Positions 27,086-36,169 are shown, counted from the first letter of the stretch. The stretch: 64,000 nucleotides of DNA from Oscillospiraceae bacterium (GCA_009780175.1 WRAO01000005.1:40066-104065); one strand, 5' to 3'. Numbers and translations: made by a program. The notes: generated from the letters alone by a model not told the origin.

Positions 27086-29713
27086 TTACACTTCAAGCTG
27101 TTTCAAACTCTCTTGCAAGTTGTGAATCAACGCCCGCGCCGCCTCAGCCTTCTCCCGCTCAGCGGCAACCACATGTTCCTTTGCCCTCTGGACGAAAGCC
27201 TCATTCGCCAACTTATTTTCTTGCGCCTCCAACACCTTCTGCGCCTTCTCAATCTCCCCCGCAATCCGCGCCCGCTCAGCGTCCAAATCGACGAGTTCCG
27301 CCATCGGCAAGAAAATCCGCGCGTCCTGCGTCACCACAGACACTTGCCCGTCCATGTTCTGCGGTGCCTCCGCCGTAATCTCCAATTCACTCACAGACGC
27401 GAGTTTCCCAAAATAGACACGCCCCGCAAGGAAGGTTTCCGGATCATCCGTCACAATCCGCGCACTGCTCTTCTTTGAAGGCGGTACCTTCATCTCACTC
27501 CGCCGCACCCGAATCGCCCGCACAGCCGCCATGATCTTCTCAAACTGCGCCTCCTCCGCCGGGAAATCGAGCGCTGTCTGATAAGCCGGGTAAGTCTCCA
27601 CCATCAGCGCCTCACCCTCATGCGGCAAGGCTTGCCAAATCTCCTCCGTGATGAAGGGCATAAAGGGATGGAGAAGCTTCAAAGTCTCGACGAGCACAAA
27701 CAGCAACACCCGCTGGGCCGACTCCCGGCCCGCTTCGTCTTCCCCATTGAGGCGCGGCTTCGTCAGCTCGATATACCAATCGCAATAGGTATCCCAAATG
27801 AAATCGTAAATCTTCGAGGCCGCGATGCCGAGTTCATACCGCTCCAGGCTTTCGTTCACCTCACGGGTCACCCGGTTGAGTTGAGACAAAATCCACTTGT
27901 CTTCCAACTCCAAGGTTTCCGGCAGACGATTCTCCTCAATCGTGAGGTTCATCATCACAAAGCGCGCCGCGTTCCAAATCTTGTTCGCAAAATTCCGATA
28001 CGCTTCGCAGCGCTCATTATAATACCGCATATCATTTCCCGGGGAATTGCCGGTGATGATATTAAACCGCAAAGCATCCGCCCCGTAGGTGTCGATCACC
28101 TCAATGGGATCCACCCCATTTCCGGCGGACTTGCTCATCTTTTGTCCTTCAGAATCTCGGATCAGACCGTGGAGCAAGACTGTGTGGAACGGCGCCTCCC
28201 CCATCTGCTCCAGCCCCGAAAAAATCATCCGCGCGACCCAGAAAAACAGGATATCATAGCCCGTGACCAATACACTAGTGGGATAGAAATACGCCAAATC
28301 CGGCGTTTTCTCAGGCCAGCCGAACACAGAGAAAGGCCAAAGCGCGGAGGAGAACCAAGTGTCCAGCACGTCCTCATCCCGCGTAATCTCCGCACTGCCG
28401 CATTTCTCGCAGGCGGCCGGATCTTCCCGTGAAACGGTTATATGCCCGCAAGGCGCGCAATACCAAGCCGGGATCTGATGTCCCCACCAGAGCTGGCGGG
28501 AGATGCACCAATCATGCGCGTTCTCCATCCAGTTGCGATAAACCTTTGTGAAGCGCTCCGGGATGAACTCAATTCGCCCATCCTCCACCACTTCCAAGGC
28601 CTCTTTCGCCAGCGGCTCCATTTTGACAAACCACTGTGGGCTCGTCATCGGCTCCACGATGGTGCTGCAGCGATAACAAGTCCCTACATTGCGCTTGTGG
28701 ATCTCCTGTTTGACTAGGATTCCCAATGCTTTCAGGTCCTCCAACACTGCCTTCCGCGCCACGAGCCGGTCCATCCCGCAATACTTTCCGCCGTTCTCAT
28801 TGACGCATGCATTTTCATCCAAAACCAAAATCTGTTCCAGATTATGCCGCTGGGCAACCAAAAAGTCGTTGGGGTCATGGCAGGGCGTCATCTTGACGCA
28901 GCCTGTCCCGAACTCCATATCCACATAGTCATCCGCCACAATCGGAATCTCCCGATTCATCAGGGGCAGCATGATCGTCTTGCCTACCAGATGCGCATAC
29001 CGTTTATCTTCCGGATGAACCGCAACGCCTGTATCTCCGAGCATCGTTTCCGGCCGCGTTGTGGCGACTATTAGGTGCTCATCCGTCCCGATAACGGGGT
29101 ATTGGATGAAATAAAGGCCGCCTTCCTGCTCCTCATGCTCCACTTCCGTGTCCGAAAGGGCCGTGGTACACTCCGGACACCAGTTGATAATCCGTACGCC
29201 TTTGTAGATCAAACCCTTCTCATATAGGGACACAAAGGCCTCTCTTACGGCGCGGCTGAGTCCCTCATCCATCGTAAACCGTTCTCTATCCCAGTCGCAA
29301 GATGACCCAAGCGTCTTTAATTGTTCCGTAATCCGTCCGCCATACTCCTCTTTCCACTTCCAAACGCGCTCTAAAAAGGCCTCTCTCCCGAGGTCAAAAC
29401 GACTTTTTCCTTCTTCTTTGCGGAGCTGTTCTTCCACTTTGATCTGTGTCGCGATCCCCGCATGATCCGTTCCCGGCACCCAAAGCGCCGCATAACCTTG
29501 CATGCGGCGATGACGGATGATCGCATCTTGGATGGTTTCGTCAAACGCGTGACCTAAATGGAGCTGTCCTGTCACATTTGGGGGCGGGATTACGATGGTA
29601 AAAGGTTCCTTATTGGGGTCTATAACGCCCCTAAAATAGCCCCCATCCATCCAAAATTGGTAGATTTTCTGTTCGACCGCTTTCGGGTCATAGAGTTTTG
29701 GCAGTTCTCTCAT
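27086..29713 (-). CDS. valS: Valyl-tRNA synthetase
   Basis: An 875-aa class I synthetase charging tRNA-Val. The HIGH motif is HLGH (about residue 50), KMSKS is KMSKSAGNG (about 520), an editing domain with TTRPETMLGDT lies between them, and the C-terminus ends in the expected coiled coil. Length is normal. No T-box leader is visible: only 36 nt separate it from the upstream gene, so it may be transcribed from further up. A TTATGTAAAC motif lies 16 nt before the start. Confidence 0.97.
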   Translation of the reverse strand: MRELPKLYDPKAVEQKIYQFWMDGGYFRGVIDPNKEPFTIVIPPPNVTGQLHLGHAFDETIQDAIIRHRRMQGYAALWVPGTDHAGIATQIKVEEQLRKEEGKSRFDLGREAFLERVWKWKEEYGGRITEQLKTLGSSCDWDRERFTMDEGLSRAVREAFVSLYEKGLIYKGVRIINWCPECTTALSDTEVEHEEQEGGLYFIQYPVIGTDEHLIVATTRPETMLGDTGVAVHPEDKRYAHLVGKTIMLPLMNREIPIVADDYVDMEFGTGCVKMTPCHDPNDFLVAQRHNLEQILVLDENACVNENGGKYCGMDRLVARKAVLEDLKALGILVKQEIHKRNVGTCYRCSTIVEPMTSPQWFVKMEPLAKEALEVVEDGRIEFIPERFTKVYRNWMENAHDWCISRQLWWGHQIPAWYCAPCGHITVSREDPAACEKCGSAEITRDEDVLDTWFSSALWPFSVFGWPEKTPDLAYFYPTSVLVTGYDILFFWVARMIFSGLEQMGEAPFHTVLLHGLIRDSEGQKMSKSAGNGVDPIEVIDTYGADALRFNIITGNSPGNDMRYYNERCEAYRNFANKIWNAARFVMMNLTIEENRLPETLELEDKWILSQLNRVTREVNESLERYELGIAASKIYDFIWDTYCDWYIELTKPRLNGEDEAGRESAQRVLLFVLVETLKLLHPFMPFITEEIWQALPHEGEALMVETYPAYQTALDFPAEEAQFEKIMAAVRAIRVRRSEMKVPPSKKSSARIVTDDPETFLAGRVYFGKLASVSELEITAEAPQNMDGQVSVVTQDARIFLPMAELVDLDAERARIAGEIEKAQKVLEAQENKLANEAFVQRAKEHVVAAEREKAEAARALIHNLQESLKQLEV

Positions 29714-29728
29714 CTTGATTGCTCCTAT

Positions 29729-29738
29729 GTTTACATAA
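29729..29738 (-). repeat. TTATGTAAAC motif before valS
   Basis: An exact copy on the minus strand, immediately upstream of the AGGAG ribosome site of valS. Confidence 0.65.
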
Positions 29739-29749
29739 TGTCTATAAAT

Positions 29750-30190
29750 CTATTTTATGTCACTTTTTTGCTCATTCATCAACAACGACTCTGTACCCGG
29801 GATCCCCGCTTCCTTTAAGCGGACAACAAATTCTTGATAATTCACACAATCCCGAAATACCAAAAACGGCAGCCCCGACGCATCGTAAACTCTGAGATGC
29901 TTCCAGATGCGTGTCAGTGAGACCGATGTAACCTGTTCGAATGCAAGGTCACGCTTTCTCCCCCAACCGCTTAACTGAATATCCTCCCCGGAAATAGTAA
30001 TTTTCCAGCGGAGATCTTTCAGAAAAAGAAAAACCCATAGAATCACATGAGGGATAAACGCCACATTGACAAGCACACCATATTGCCATCTAGACACTAC
30101 TATGCCGACGTTAATCAATAGGATGAGCGCAAGGAGCGCCTTCCTTTGCCAAGAGATCCGAACAACGAACTGCCTAGGGTTCAGTTCCAA
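29750..30190 (-). CDS. Small membrane protein, PH-like
   Basis: A 146-aa protein with two hydrophobic segments near the N-terminus (ALLALILLINVGIVV and VNVAFIPHVILWVFLFL), followed by a beta-rich cytoplasmic part (WKITISGEDIQLSGWGRKRDLAFEQVTSVSL) like bacterial PH (YdbT/YvbH-type) domains. The TTG start at 30190 is chosen because it lies 7 nt from GAGGGGAGGG; the open frame extends to 30211 without a site. Function is unknown. It lies between rnpB and valS. Confidence 0.7.
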   Translation of the reverse strand: MELNPRQFVVRISWQRKALLALILLINVGIVVSRWQYGVLVNVAFIPHVILWVFLFLKDLRWKITISGEDIQLSGWGRKRDLAFEQVTSVSLTRIWKHLRVYDASGLPFLVFRDCVNYQEFVVRLKEAGIPGTESLLMNEQKSDIK

Positions 30191-30225
30191 AAAACACCCT
30201 CCCCTCAACACAGTATTTCAAGTTA

Positions 30226-30793
30226 CGAGTAAGCCTATAAGCCGGGTTCTGTATTTGACAGTCATCTGTCTAGGCCTAGCGTTACCACTAGGCTCAAGCC
30301 ACCCCCTGAGGACGGTCGGGCCAACCTATTGTCCTCCCACGGTGTTGCTCCGGATAGAGTTTACATGACCGGACAGTCTCCAGCCGGCCCGTGGGCTCTT
30401 ACCCCACGTTTCCGCCCTTACTCGTCGCTACCGCAGCGACTGCGCTCCGTTTCCGCCGACGGCCTTCGGCCTTTGGCGATAAAACGAGACTTCCGTTTGC
30501 GGATGTACTTCCCGAAAACGGTTAGCCGAGTTAATACCCGTAGGGTAAAACTATGCTACGTCACTGCGTCGCTCCTCTTCCGATGCCGACCCACTTCGTT
30601 GGGCTCGTCATCGGGAGAAAGTCAAGCGCCTTAGCTGTCGCAATCATTGCGGCAACGACGAGCGGTATCTCTCTGTTGCACTTTTCCTGAAGTCGCCTTC
30701 GGCGGGCGTTACCCGTTATCCTTGCCCTATGGAGCCCGGACTTTCCTCGTATACGGCCTTTCGGCCCATACACGCGACTGTCTGGCTTACTCG
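30226..30793 (-). ncRNA. rnpB: RNase P RNA, class A, with enlarged P12 region
   Basis: The catalytic RNA that matures tRNA 5' ends. Conserved core elements on the minus strand are GAGGAAAGTCCGGGCTCC (30731-30748), CAACAGAGAG (near 30675), GGTAAGAGCCCAC (near 30395) and ACAGAACCCGGCTTA (30238-30252). The ends pair as P1 (CGAGTAAGCC with GGCTTACTCG). At about 568 nt it is some 170-200 nt longer than usual; the excess lies between the CAACAGAGAG and GGTAAGAGC blocks (P12 region). Confidence 0.93.
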
Positions 30794-30800
30794 TCTGAAT

Positions 30801-30829
30801 AGTATAGCATGATTCTCTTTGTTTTGCAA
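30801..30829 (-). promoter_or_regulatory. rnpB promoter sharing its -35 with a divergent promoter
   Basis: TTGCAA (30824-30829) and TATACT (30801-30806) with a 17-nt spacer place the start at about 30794, next to P1. TTGCAA is palindromic and also serves on the plus strand. Confidence 0.8.
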
Positions 30830-30853
30830 AGGGGGGTGCCAGTGTGGTAGAAT
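30824..30853 (+). promoter_or_regulatory. Divergent promoter for the DUF3795 gene
   Basis: TTGCAA (30824-30829) and TAGAAT (30848-30853) with an 18-nt spacer, 85 nt before the start codon. Confidence 0.55.
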
Positions 30854-30938
30854 GAGGATAGTATGCCGAATTGATATATTGCGCGAAGTGCCTCCTTTGG
30901 AAAAGGAGCCTATTCACCGAAAAGAAGGAGACTCCCTC

Positions 30939-31493
30939 ATGCCATACAAAATCCGCTCCTACCCCGAGTTTTCCGCCTGCGGGCTTAATTGCGGGCTATG
31001 CCCTCGGTACTATACCGATGGTCCATCTAGGTGCCCCGGCTGCGGCGCGGAGGGGTTCACTGAGGCGCACTGTTCTTGCAGTGTCATCGGCTGCTGTGAG
31101 CGCAAGGGCCTCGAATATTGCTTTCTCTGTGACGAATACCCTTGTAACAAGTACGAGGGCGCGGATCTCACGGATTCTTTTATCACACATAAAAATCAGT
31201 TTATGAATATGGACAAGGCGAAAGCGATTGGCATAGAGGCTTATCGGGCCGAGCAAAATGCCAAGATTCAACTATTGGAACATCTTCTGGCCAACTATGA
31301 TGACGGTCGCCGAAAGAGTTTTTTCTGCCTTGCGGTCAATCTGTTCGAATTGGCGGATGGTCAGGCCATTCTGGAACAGCTTGCGTGCGAGGTTGACCCT
31401 GCGGCTCCGATAAAAGAGAAGGCCAAGGCCGCAGCGGGGCTGTTCCAAGCGGCGGCGGATGATAAGGGAATGATTCTCAAACTCCGAAAATAA
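30939..31493 (+). CDS. DUF3795-type Cys-rich zinc-binding protein
   Basis: A 184-aa protein whose N-terminal half is a cysteine-rich metal-binding region: SACGLNCGLCPRYY, CPGCGAEGF, CSCSVIGCCERKGLEYCFLC and EYPCNKY. The remainder is helical. DUF3795 proteins are common in anaerobes and of unknown function. The start is 8 nt after AAGGAG; the upstream extension of the frame overlaps the promoter and is rejected. It is followed at 19 nt by another Cys-rich protein, probably in one operon. Confidence 0.82.
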   Translation: MPYKIRSYPEFSACGLNCGLCPRYYTDGPSRCPGCGAEGFTEAHCSCSVIGCCERKGLEYCFLCDEYPCNKYEGADLTDSFITHKNQFMNMDKAKAIGIEAYRAEQNAKIQLLEHLLANYDDGRRKSFFCLAVNLFELADGQAILEQLACEVDPAAPIKEKAKAAAGLFQAAADDKGMILKLRK

Positions 31494-31512
31494 GAAGCGA
31501 GGCGAAAAAGCG

Positions 31513-32169
31513 ATGAAGAAACTGTATTTCAATCCAGGGTGCGCCCTCTGTATTTACAAGCCAGATATGGCGGAGCGGCTCCTCCCCTATCTGAGGCAAA
31601 TCTGCGGCGAGGTTGCGTTGCATGAAATTTGCTGCCGCCATGCGCCAAAAGTGGAGGAAAACGCGGTCATCATCAACGTCTGCGCCGGTTGTGACAAGCG
31701 ATTTGGCGGCTTATATCCGGGTGTCGGTACCATTTCTTTGTGGGAGGTGCTGGATCAAAGCGATCTGTTCCCCTATCCAGATTACGAAGGGATGCAGCTA
31801 TCGGTGCAAGACGCCTGCCCGGTGCGGAAAAAACCGGAAGTGCATAGGGCGATCCGTTCTCTGTTGCGCAAAATGAATATCGAGATCATCGAGACAGAGT
31901 TGCACGGAACGCGCGCGCTCTGTTGCGGCGATAGTCTCTACCCCGCGCAGCCGCTTGAGCAGGTACATGCCGCCATGAAGCGCCGGGCAGATTCTATGCC
32001 CACGGAACATGTCGCCGTTTATTGCGTCTCCTGTATCAAGGCCATGCACATCGGCGGAAAGTCGCCGCGGCATATGGTAGATTTGCTGTTTGAGGAGCCG
32101 ACAACGCCCGAGGTGTATGATACCGTCGAATGGCACAGACAGTTGCAATCCTACATAGACACCCATTGA
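31513..32169 (+). CDS. CCG-domain (HdrB-like) Cys-rich protein
   Basis: A 218-aa protein with two HdrB-like cysteine motifs. The first half has NPGCALCIY ... EICCRHAP ... NVCAGCDKRFG, the second has DACPVRKKP ... ALCCGDSLY ... YCVSCIKAMH. In heterodisulfide reductases this fold holds an unusual iron-sulfur cluster for redox chemistry; here it stands alone. A small redox or thiol-related role is inferred. It is co-directional with the DUF3795 gene and the following dehydrogenase. Confidence 0.8.
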   Translation: MKKLYFNPGCALCIYKPDMAERLLPYLRQICGEVALHEICCRHAPKVEENAVIINVCAGCDKRFGGLYPGVGTISLWEVLDQSDLFPYPDYEGMQLSVQDACPVRKKPEVHRAIRSLLRKMNIEIIETELHGTRALCCGDSLYPAQPLEQVHAAMKRRADSMPTEHVAVYCVSCIKAMHIGGKSPRHMVDLLFEEPTTPEVYDTVEWHRQLQSYIDTH

Positions 32170-32209
32170 ACATACTTCACATTAGAAATAAGACGAGGTA
32201 AATAAAATA

Positions 32210-33511
32210 ATGATCGGACTCCCCTACAAACTGGCGACCTTAGAACAAAACAATACCCCTATCTTTACCGGTATCGTCGGCGCGGGTCAGATGGGGCGCG
32301 GACTGGTCAGCCAAATGCAGTCTATGAAAGGCATGCGCCCAACCGTTTTGGTTGACATCATGTTGAGCAGTGCGAAAGAAGCCTTCTCAAACGCAGGGCT
32401 TTTAGAAGGCAGAGACTACGCCCACGCCGAAACCGTTGAAGCGGGTAATTGCCTCCTCGCGGAGGGAAAATTCGTTGTCACCACAAATACCGAGCTCGCC
32501 ACCAACTGCGATGCAATCCATTGCGTAGTAGACGCCACCGGCATCCCCGAGGTCGGCGCTAAGGTCGCCGTCGATGCGATTGCGCATAAGAAGCATATTG
32601 TCATGCTCAATGTCGAAACGGATGTCTGCGTCGGCCACATCCTCTACAAAATGGCCACGGAGGCGGGTGTGGTTTACACCGGTTCCGCCGGTGACGAACC
32701 CGGCGCCGTGCTCGAGCTTTACGATTTCGCAACCGCCCTCGGCTTCGAGGTCAGAGCCATCGGCAAGGGTAAAAATAACAAGATTGACTATGACTGCACC
32801 CCGCACACCGTAGCTATAGAGGCGAGGGAGCGTGGTGTCAATCCCAAAATGCTCTGCTCGTTTAAAGACGGCACCAAGACTATGGTCGAGATGACCGCCA
32901 TGGCGAATGCAACCGGCTTTGTCCCTGATGTCATGGGCGCCCATGGCCCCAAGAGCACTGTCAAAGATTTACCAAACCTGCTCAGCCTCAAATCGGAAGG
33001 CCGAGGCGGGGTGCTCAACCGCTACGGCGTCGTGGAATACGTAGACGGCGTCGCCCCTGGCGTGTTCCTCATTTTCTCCACCGACCAAAAAGATGCCCTC
33101 CACGAACTCGCCTACCTCAGCATGGGAGACGGTCCAAACTTCTGCCTCTACCGGCCCTATCATCTCTGCAGCCTTGAAACCCCCATCTCTGTCGCCAGAG
33201 CCTGCATTGACAGAGAGCCGACGATTGTCCCACGAGCGGGTCTGATCGCTGAGGTCGGCACCGTCTCCAAAATAGATCTCAAGGCCGGAGATCCGTTAGA
33301 CGGCATGGGCGGCTTCACCATCCGCGGCACCTTCATCGGGGCACACGAGGCGAAGGCAAAAAACGTCCTCCCTATGAGCATCGTGAACCAAAGCACGAAG
33401 ATGCGGAAAGACGTGAAAAAAGGCGAACTCATCACTTACGACGATGTGGAACTCGATGAGAATAGTCTCATGTTAAGACTCAGACGCAAGCAAGATGCGA
33501 TGTTTGGCTAG
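32210..33511 (+). CDS. NAD(P)-dependent dehydrogenase with C-terminal SAF domain
   Basis: A 433-aa homoserine-dehydrogenase-like oxidoreductase. A Rossmann loop GIVGAGQMGRG is followed by a catalytic region containing NVETDVCVG and YTGSAGDEPGAV, and a C-terminal SAF-like segment (residues about 350-425, VKKGELITYDDVELDE). Such proteins are often mis-annotated as FlgA because of the SAF domain. The substrate cannot be told; some relatives act on sugar acids. The start follows GAGGTAAAT. Confidence 0.83.
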   Translation: MIGLPYKLATLEQNNTPIFTGIVGAGQMGRGLVSQMQSMKGMRPTVLVDIMLSSAKEAFSNAGLLEGRDYAHAETVEAGNCLLAEGKFVVTTNTELATNCDAIHCVVDATGIPEVGAKVAVDAIAHKKHIVMLNVETDVCVGHILYKMATEAGVVYTGSAGDEPGAVLELYDFATALGFEVRAIGKGKNNKIDYDCTPHTVAIEARERGVNPKMLCSFKDGTKTMVEMTAMANATGFVPDVMGAHGPKSTVKDLPNLLSLKSEGRGGVLNRYGVVEYVDGVAPGVFLIFSTDQKDALHELAYLSMGDGPNFCLYRPYHLCSLETPISVARACIDREPTIVPRAGLIAEVGTVSKIDLKAGDPLDGMGGFTIRGTFIGAHEAKAKNVLPMSIVNQSTKMRKDVKKGELITYDDVELDENSLMLRLRRKQDAMFG

Positions 33512-33533
33512 AGCAAAGAAGACTCCGCTAACT

Positions 33534-34055
33534 CTACCTCCTCAGCATCCCCCGCCGCCGTTTATAATCTGGCAATATCGCCTCCACGGCCCGCCAAAAA
33601 GCAGGGCCGTGATTTTTATGTAAAATATGCGCAAGTTCATGCACTACAACGTAATCCAAAACCTCCACCGGATATCTCATCAACCGGCAGGAAAAGGAGA
33701 TTTGATTGTCTCGCGTGCAGCTCCCGATTCGCGTCCGATTCTTCGTAAATCGAATCCCCGACGGTCGTACACCCATGATCTGGGCAAAATGCGCCACCCG
33801 ACCTGGAACCAGATCCCGCATCTCAGCCATCCAGGCAAAAAGCTGTGCCGCATCCGGCTCAACATGCTGTTCTATGTACGCCCGGCGCTGTTCTAGCTTT
33901 TGCAAAATCCAGCGCTCATGCTGCCGCACAAACGCTTCAATGCGCTCTTCCGGCAACCGCCTCGGCGCTCGCACCAAAACCTCTAGTCGATCGCTGACCT
34001 CCAGCCCCAACGTCTTCCGATCTGAGCGAATTACCCGATACGACATCTCCCTCAT
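33534..34055 (-). CDS. YgjP-like M48-family metallopeptidase
   Basis: A 173-aa protein with the zinc motif HELAHILHKNHGPAFW (HExxH plus downstream His) near residue 138, and the typical ending LPDYKRRRGMLRR. It is shorter than the usual 230 aa because the N-terminal part is reduced. Cytoplasmic role unknown. It converges on the SAF-domain gene and diverges from the membrane protein that follows. Confidence 0.87.
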   Translation of the reverse strand: MREMSYRVIRSDRKTLGLEVSDRLEVLVRAPRRLPEERIEAFVRQHERWILQKLEQRRAYIEQHVEPDAAQLFAWMAEMRDLVPGRVAHFAQIMGVRPSGIRFTKNRTRIGSCTRDNQISFSCRLMRYPVEVLDYVVVHELAHILHKNHGPAFWRAVEAILPDYKRRRGMLRR

Positions 34056-34159
34056 CGCTGCTCACCCCCATTCTTACTAGTATATCACACTTGACGAAAC
34101 CATGCAGAACTTATACACTGAATCAGATTGAATCTGAATCCGAGAAGAGGCGGCGACAT

Positions 34160-34849
34160 ATGGGACATTTACAAGCTACAATGCGCGATCTCAAAGAAAC
34201 CCGCTTCTTCCGCCGCGTCTTGACCTATTGCATCGGGCTGCTCATCACCGCCTTCGGTGTGGCTTTTGCTATCAACTCCCATCTCGGTATTTCTCCTATC
34301 GCCTCGCTCCCATTTGTGCTCAGCCATATTTTCACCCATATCAGCCTCGGCACACTCACCGCCATGGCACTCGTTTGCTTTGTTATGCTCCAGATTCTTG
34401 TGTTGCGCCAGGAGTTTAACTGGTGGCATCTCTCTCAAATCCCCGCTTCTACTTTGTACGGGTATTTCGTAGACCTCACCCGATTCCTCCTCGGCGGCTT
34501 TCAACTCCCCACCTACTTCGGCCAACTGACTATGTTGGCAATCAGCATTACTCTCATCGCGGTCGGAACCGCTTTGCTCTACCTGACAAACTTCGCGATG
34601 CTGCCCTCTGGCAATCTCTGTGTGGCCATTTCTAAGAAGACGAACTACGCGTTTCATCGCATCAAAATCACTTTGGACTGCACGCTTTCCACGACTTCTA
34701 TCGCGCTCTCTTTCCTGTTTCTGGGCAGCTTGGTCGGGGTGCGGGAGGGGACGGTTATCACCGCGATTTTTGTCGGAAAGCTTATCCCCCTCGCGGCTAA
34801 ACTCTTGACTCCGCTGCTGCAAACGTTGGGTGTGCCGGTACGGGAGTAA
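34160..34849 (+). CDS. YczE/YyaS-family membrane protein
   Basis: A 229-aa integral membrane protein with about five hydrophobic segments. The opening pattern (YCIGLLITAFGVAFAINSHLGISPIASLPFVLS) is typical of the YczE/YitT-like group. Function is unknown; in Bacillus YczE affects surfactin production. The start at 34160 follows AAGAGGCGG. Upstream, near 34122-34142, is an imperfect palindrome GAATCAGATT-g-AATCTGAATC that could be an operator. An XRE regulator follows in the same direction. Confidence 0.83.
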   Translation: MGHLQATMRDLKETRFFRRVLTYCIGLLITAFGVAFAINSHLGISPIASLPFVLSHIFTHISLGTLTAMALVCFVMLQILVLRQEFNWWHLSQIPASTLYGYFVDLTRFLLGGFQLPTYFGQLTMLAISITLIAVGTALLYLTNFAMLPSGNLCVAISKKTNYAFHRIKITLDCTLSTTSIALSFLFLGSLVGVREGTVITAIFVGKLIPLAAKLLTPLLQTLGVPVRE

Positions 34850-34970
34850 CTTGATATGTCCGCGCAACGATCCGTTGCGCAAATTCCAGCCCATATCGCT
34901 CGACTGCAACGGCGTATTTTGATAGGATGTGCCTAGAGAAACTCGAATCTATGAAAAGGCGGCACACGAA

Positions 34971-35465
34971 ATGATGCTGGGCGAAAAAATTCAATCACTC
35001 CGAAAACAACAGGGCATGACGCAAGAACAACTCGCCACGCACCTCTCTATCACGCGGCAAACTGTTTCCAAGTGGGAACTTGGCGAAAGCGAACCTGACA
35101 TCGCGTCTCTCGTGCGCCTCAGTGAGATATTTGGAGTAACAACAGACCACCTGCTCAAAGATGTTCCACGTAACACACAATTTCTTGCCACCCACACGCA
35201 AACATCCAAGCGCGCCAGAACGACCGCACAATGGCTCGGCGGACTGCTTGTCCTTCTCGGAACCCTCGGCACACTCACCTTCTGGATCCTCTCCATCCTG
35301 CACCCGGCAGACTTCGGCATAGGCCGCCCAGATGGAACGCACACCCTCTACACCGGCCTCCAAGGCTTCCTCCGCACTTGGAACGCAGTGGGATTATTCT
35401 GGTTCACCGCTGCTGTCGGCGCAGTTGGCCTCTGCCTCCTCTTTCTCTCCCGCCGCACCAAATAG
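34971..35465 (+). CDS. XRE-family HTH regulator with membrane-anchored C-terminus
   Basis: A 164-aa protein. Residues 1-65 form a classical HTH_3 domain (GEKIQSLRKQQGMTQEQLA, ITRQTVSKWELGESEPD), followed by a linker and two hydrophobic segments (WLGGLLVLLGTLGTLTFWIL and VGLFWFTAAVGAVGLCLLFL). It is probably a membrane-tethered repressor whose targets could include the adjacent YczE-like gene. The start at 34971 follows AAGGCGG. Confidence 0.88.
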   Translation: MMLGEKIQSLRKQQGMTQEQLATHLSITRQTVSKWELGESEPDIASLVRLSEIFGVTTDHLLKDVPRNTQFLATHTQTSKRARTTAQWLGGLLVLLGTLGTLTFWILSILHPADFGIGRPDGTHTLYTGLQGFLRTWNAVGLFWFTAAVGAVGLCLLFLSRRTK

Positions 35466-35490
35466 GGCGCAACATCCTATTTCGCACCAG

Positions 35491-35529
35491 AAACAGAGCG
35501 GGAGGGAAACCCCTCCCACTCTGTTTGTT
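35491..35529 (+). terminator. Terminator of the XRE gene
   Basis: AAACAGAG-c-GGGAGGG pairs with CCCTCCC-a-CTCTGTTT, followed by GTT. A TTATGTAAAC motif (35528-35537) overlaps its end. Confidence 0.8.
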
Positions 35530-35537
35530 ATGTAAAC
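35528..35537 (+). repeat. TTATGTAAAC motif after the XRE terminator
   Basis: An exact copy, in the gap between convergent genes. Confidence 0.65.
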
Positions 35538-35565
35538 ACGCCGAAGACGCGGCCCTCCTGCAGAA

Positions 35566-36060
35566 TTACTCCATCTCCCCTACCTGCGTCCACCCCCCGT
35601 GGCTTCGCGGCGCCGACTCCGGCACGCGCACGGATTCCACCGGAGTCGGCGCCCAATCAATCAGCGGCATAATCGGAAGCGGCGGTGCGCTCGGTTCCGT
35701 CGGCGGGGGCGGCGGCAGGGGGCAGATCTCGGGCGCCGCCATCGGCGGCGGAGGGATTTCTCGCATCGGAGCGGGCGGCATGGGTGGAGGCAGTTCCCTT
35801 GGTGTGGGTTCCGGTGGCATTTCTTCCGGCTCTGGCCGTCTTCCCACATGCCGCTCTAAGGCCATCCATGTATTGGTTGCTACGATGCCGTCTATCGGCA
35901 GTTCATGGGCACTTTGGAAGGCGATTACACCGCGCTGGGTCCGTACGCCAAACTTCCCGTCTACATGCCCGATTCTGTATCCCAAGTCGAGCAGCATCCG
36001 CTGTACTTCTCGCACTTGGGGGCCAGACGCACCCATCCTGAGTGGAATATAGTCCATCAT
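35566..36060 (-). CDS. Peptidoglycan-binding protein with Pro-rich tail
   Basis: A 164-aa protein. Residues about 5-72 form one PG_binding_1 domain (LRMGASGPQVREVQRMLLDLGY ... FGVRTQRGVIAFQ ... DGIVATNTW). The rest is a Pro/Met/Glu-rich low-complexity region ending without a recognisable domain. There is no signal peptide. The similarity to the repeats of the 722-aa SpoIID-like protein suggests a related spore or wall role. The start follows AAAGGG. Confidence 0.8.
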   Translation of the reverse strand: MMDYIPLRMGASGPQVREVQRMLLDLGYRIGHVDGKFGVRTQRGVIAFQSAHELPIDGIVATNTWMALERHVGRRPEPEEMPPEPTPRELPPPMPPAPMREIPPPPMAAPEICPLPPPPPTEPSAPPLPIMPLIDWAPTPVESVRVPESAPRSHGGWTQVGEME

Positions 36061-36118
36061 CTACACCCTTTCTGATCCTTTTGCCCCCATTATAAGCAGG
36101 AGCGCGGAAAAAGGTGCC

Positions 36119-36153
36119 AAAAAAACCGATTCACTCCGTGTGAATCGGCTTTT
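36119..36153 (-). terminator. Terminator of acpP
   Basis: CCGATTCAC/GTGAATCGG with a 5-nt loop, followed on the minus strand by seven T. Confidence 0.88.
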
Positions 36154-36169
36154 CCATTTTTCTCAAACC

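Noticed and set aside
26276..27478. 400-codon open frame on the plus strand
   Set aside because: It is antisense to the SLH gene and valS 3' end; no recognisable domain.
29714..29749. T-box leader for valS
   Set aside because: Only 36 nt separate valS from the upstream gene and no T-box sequence or antiterminator is visible.
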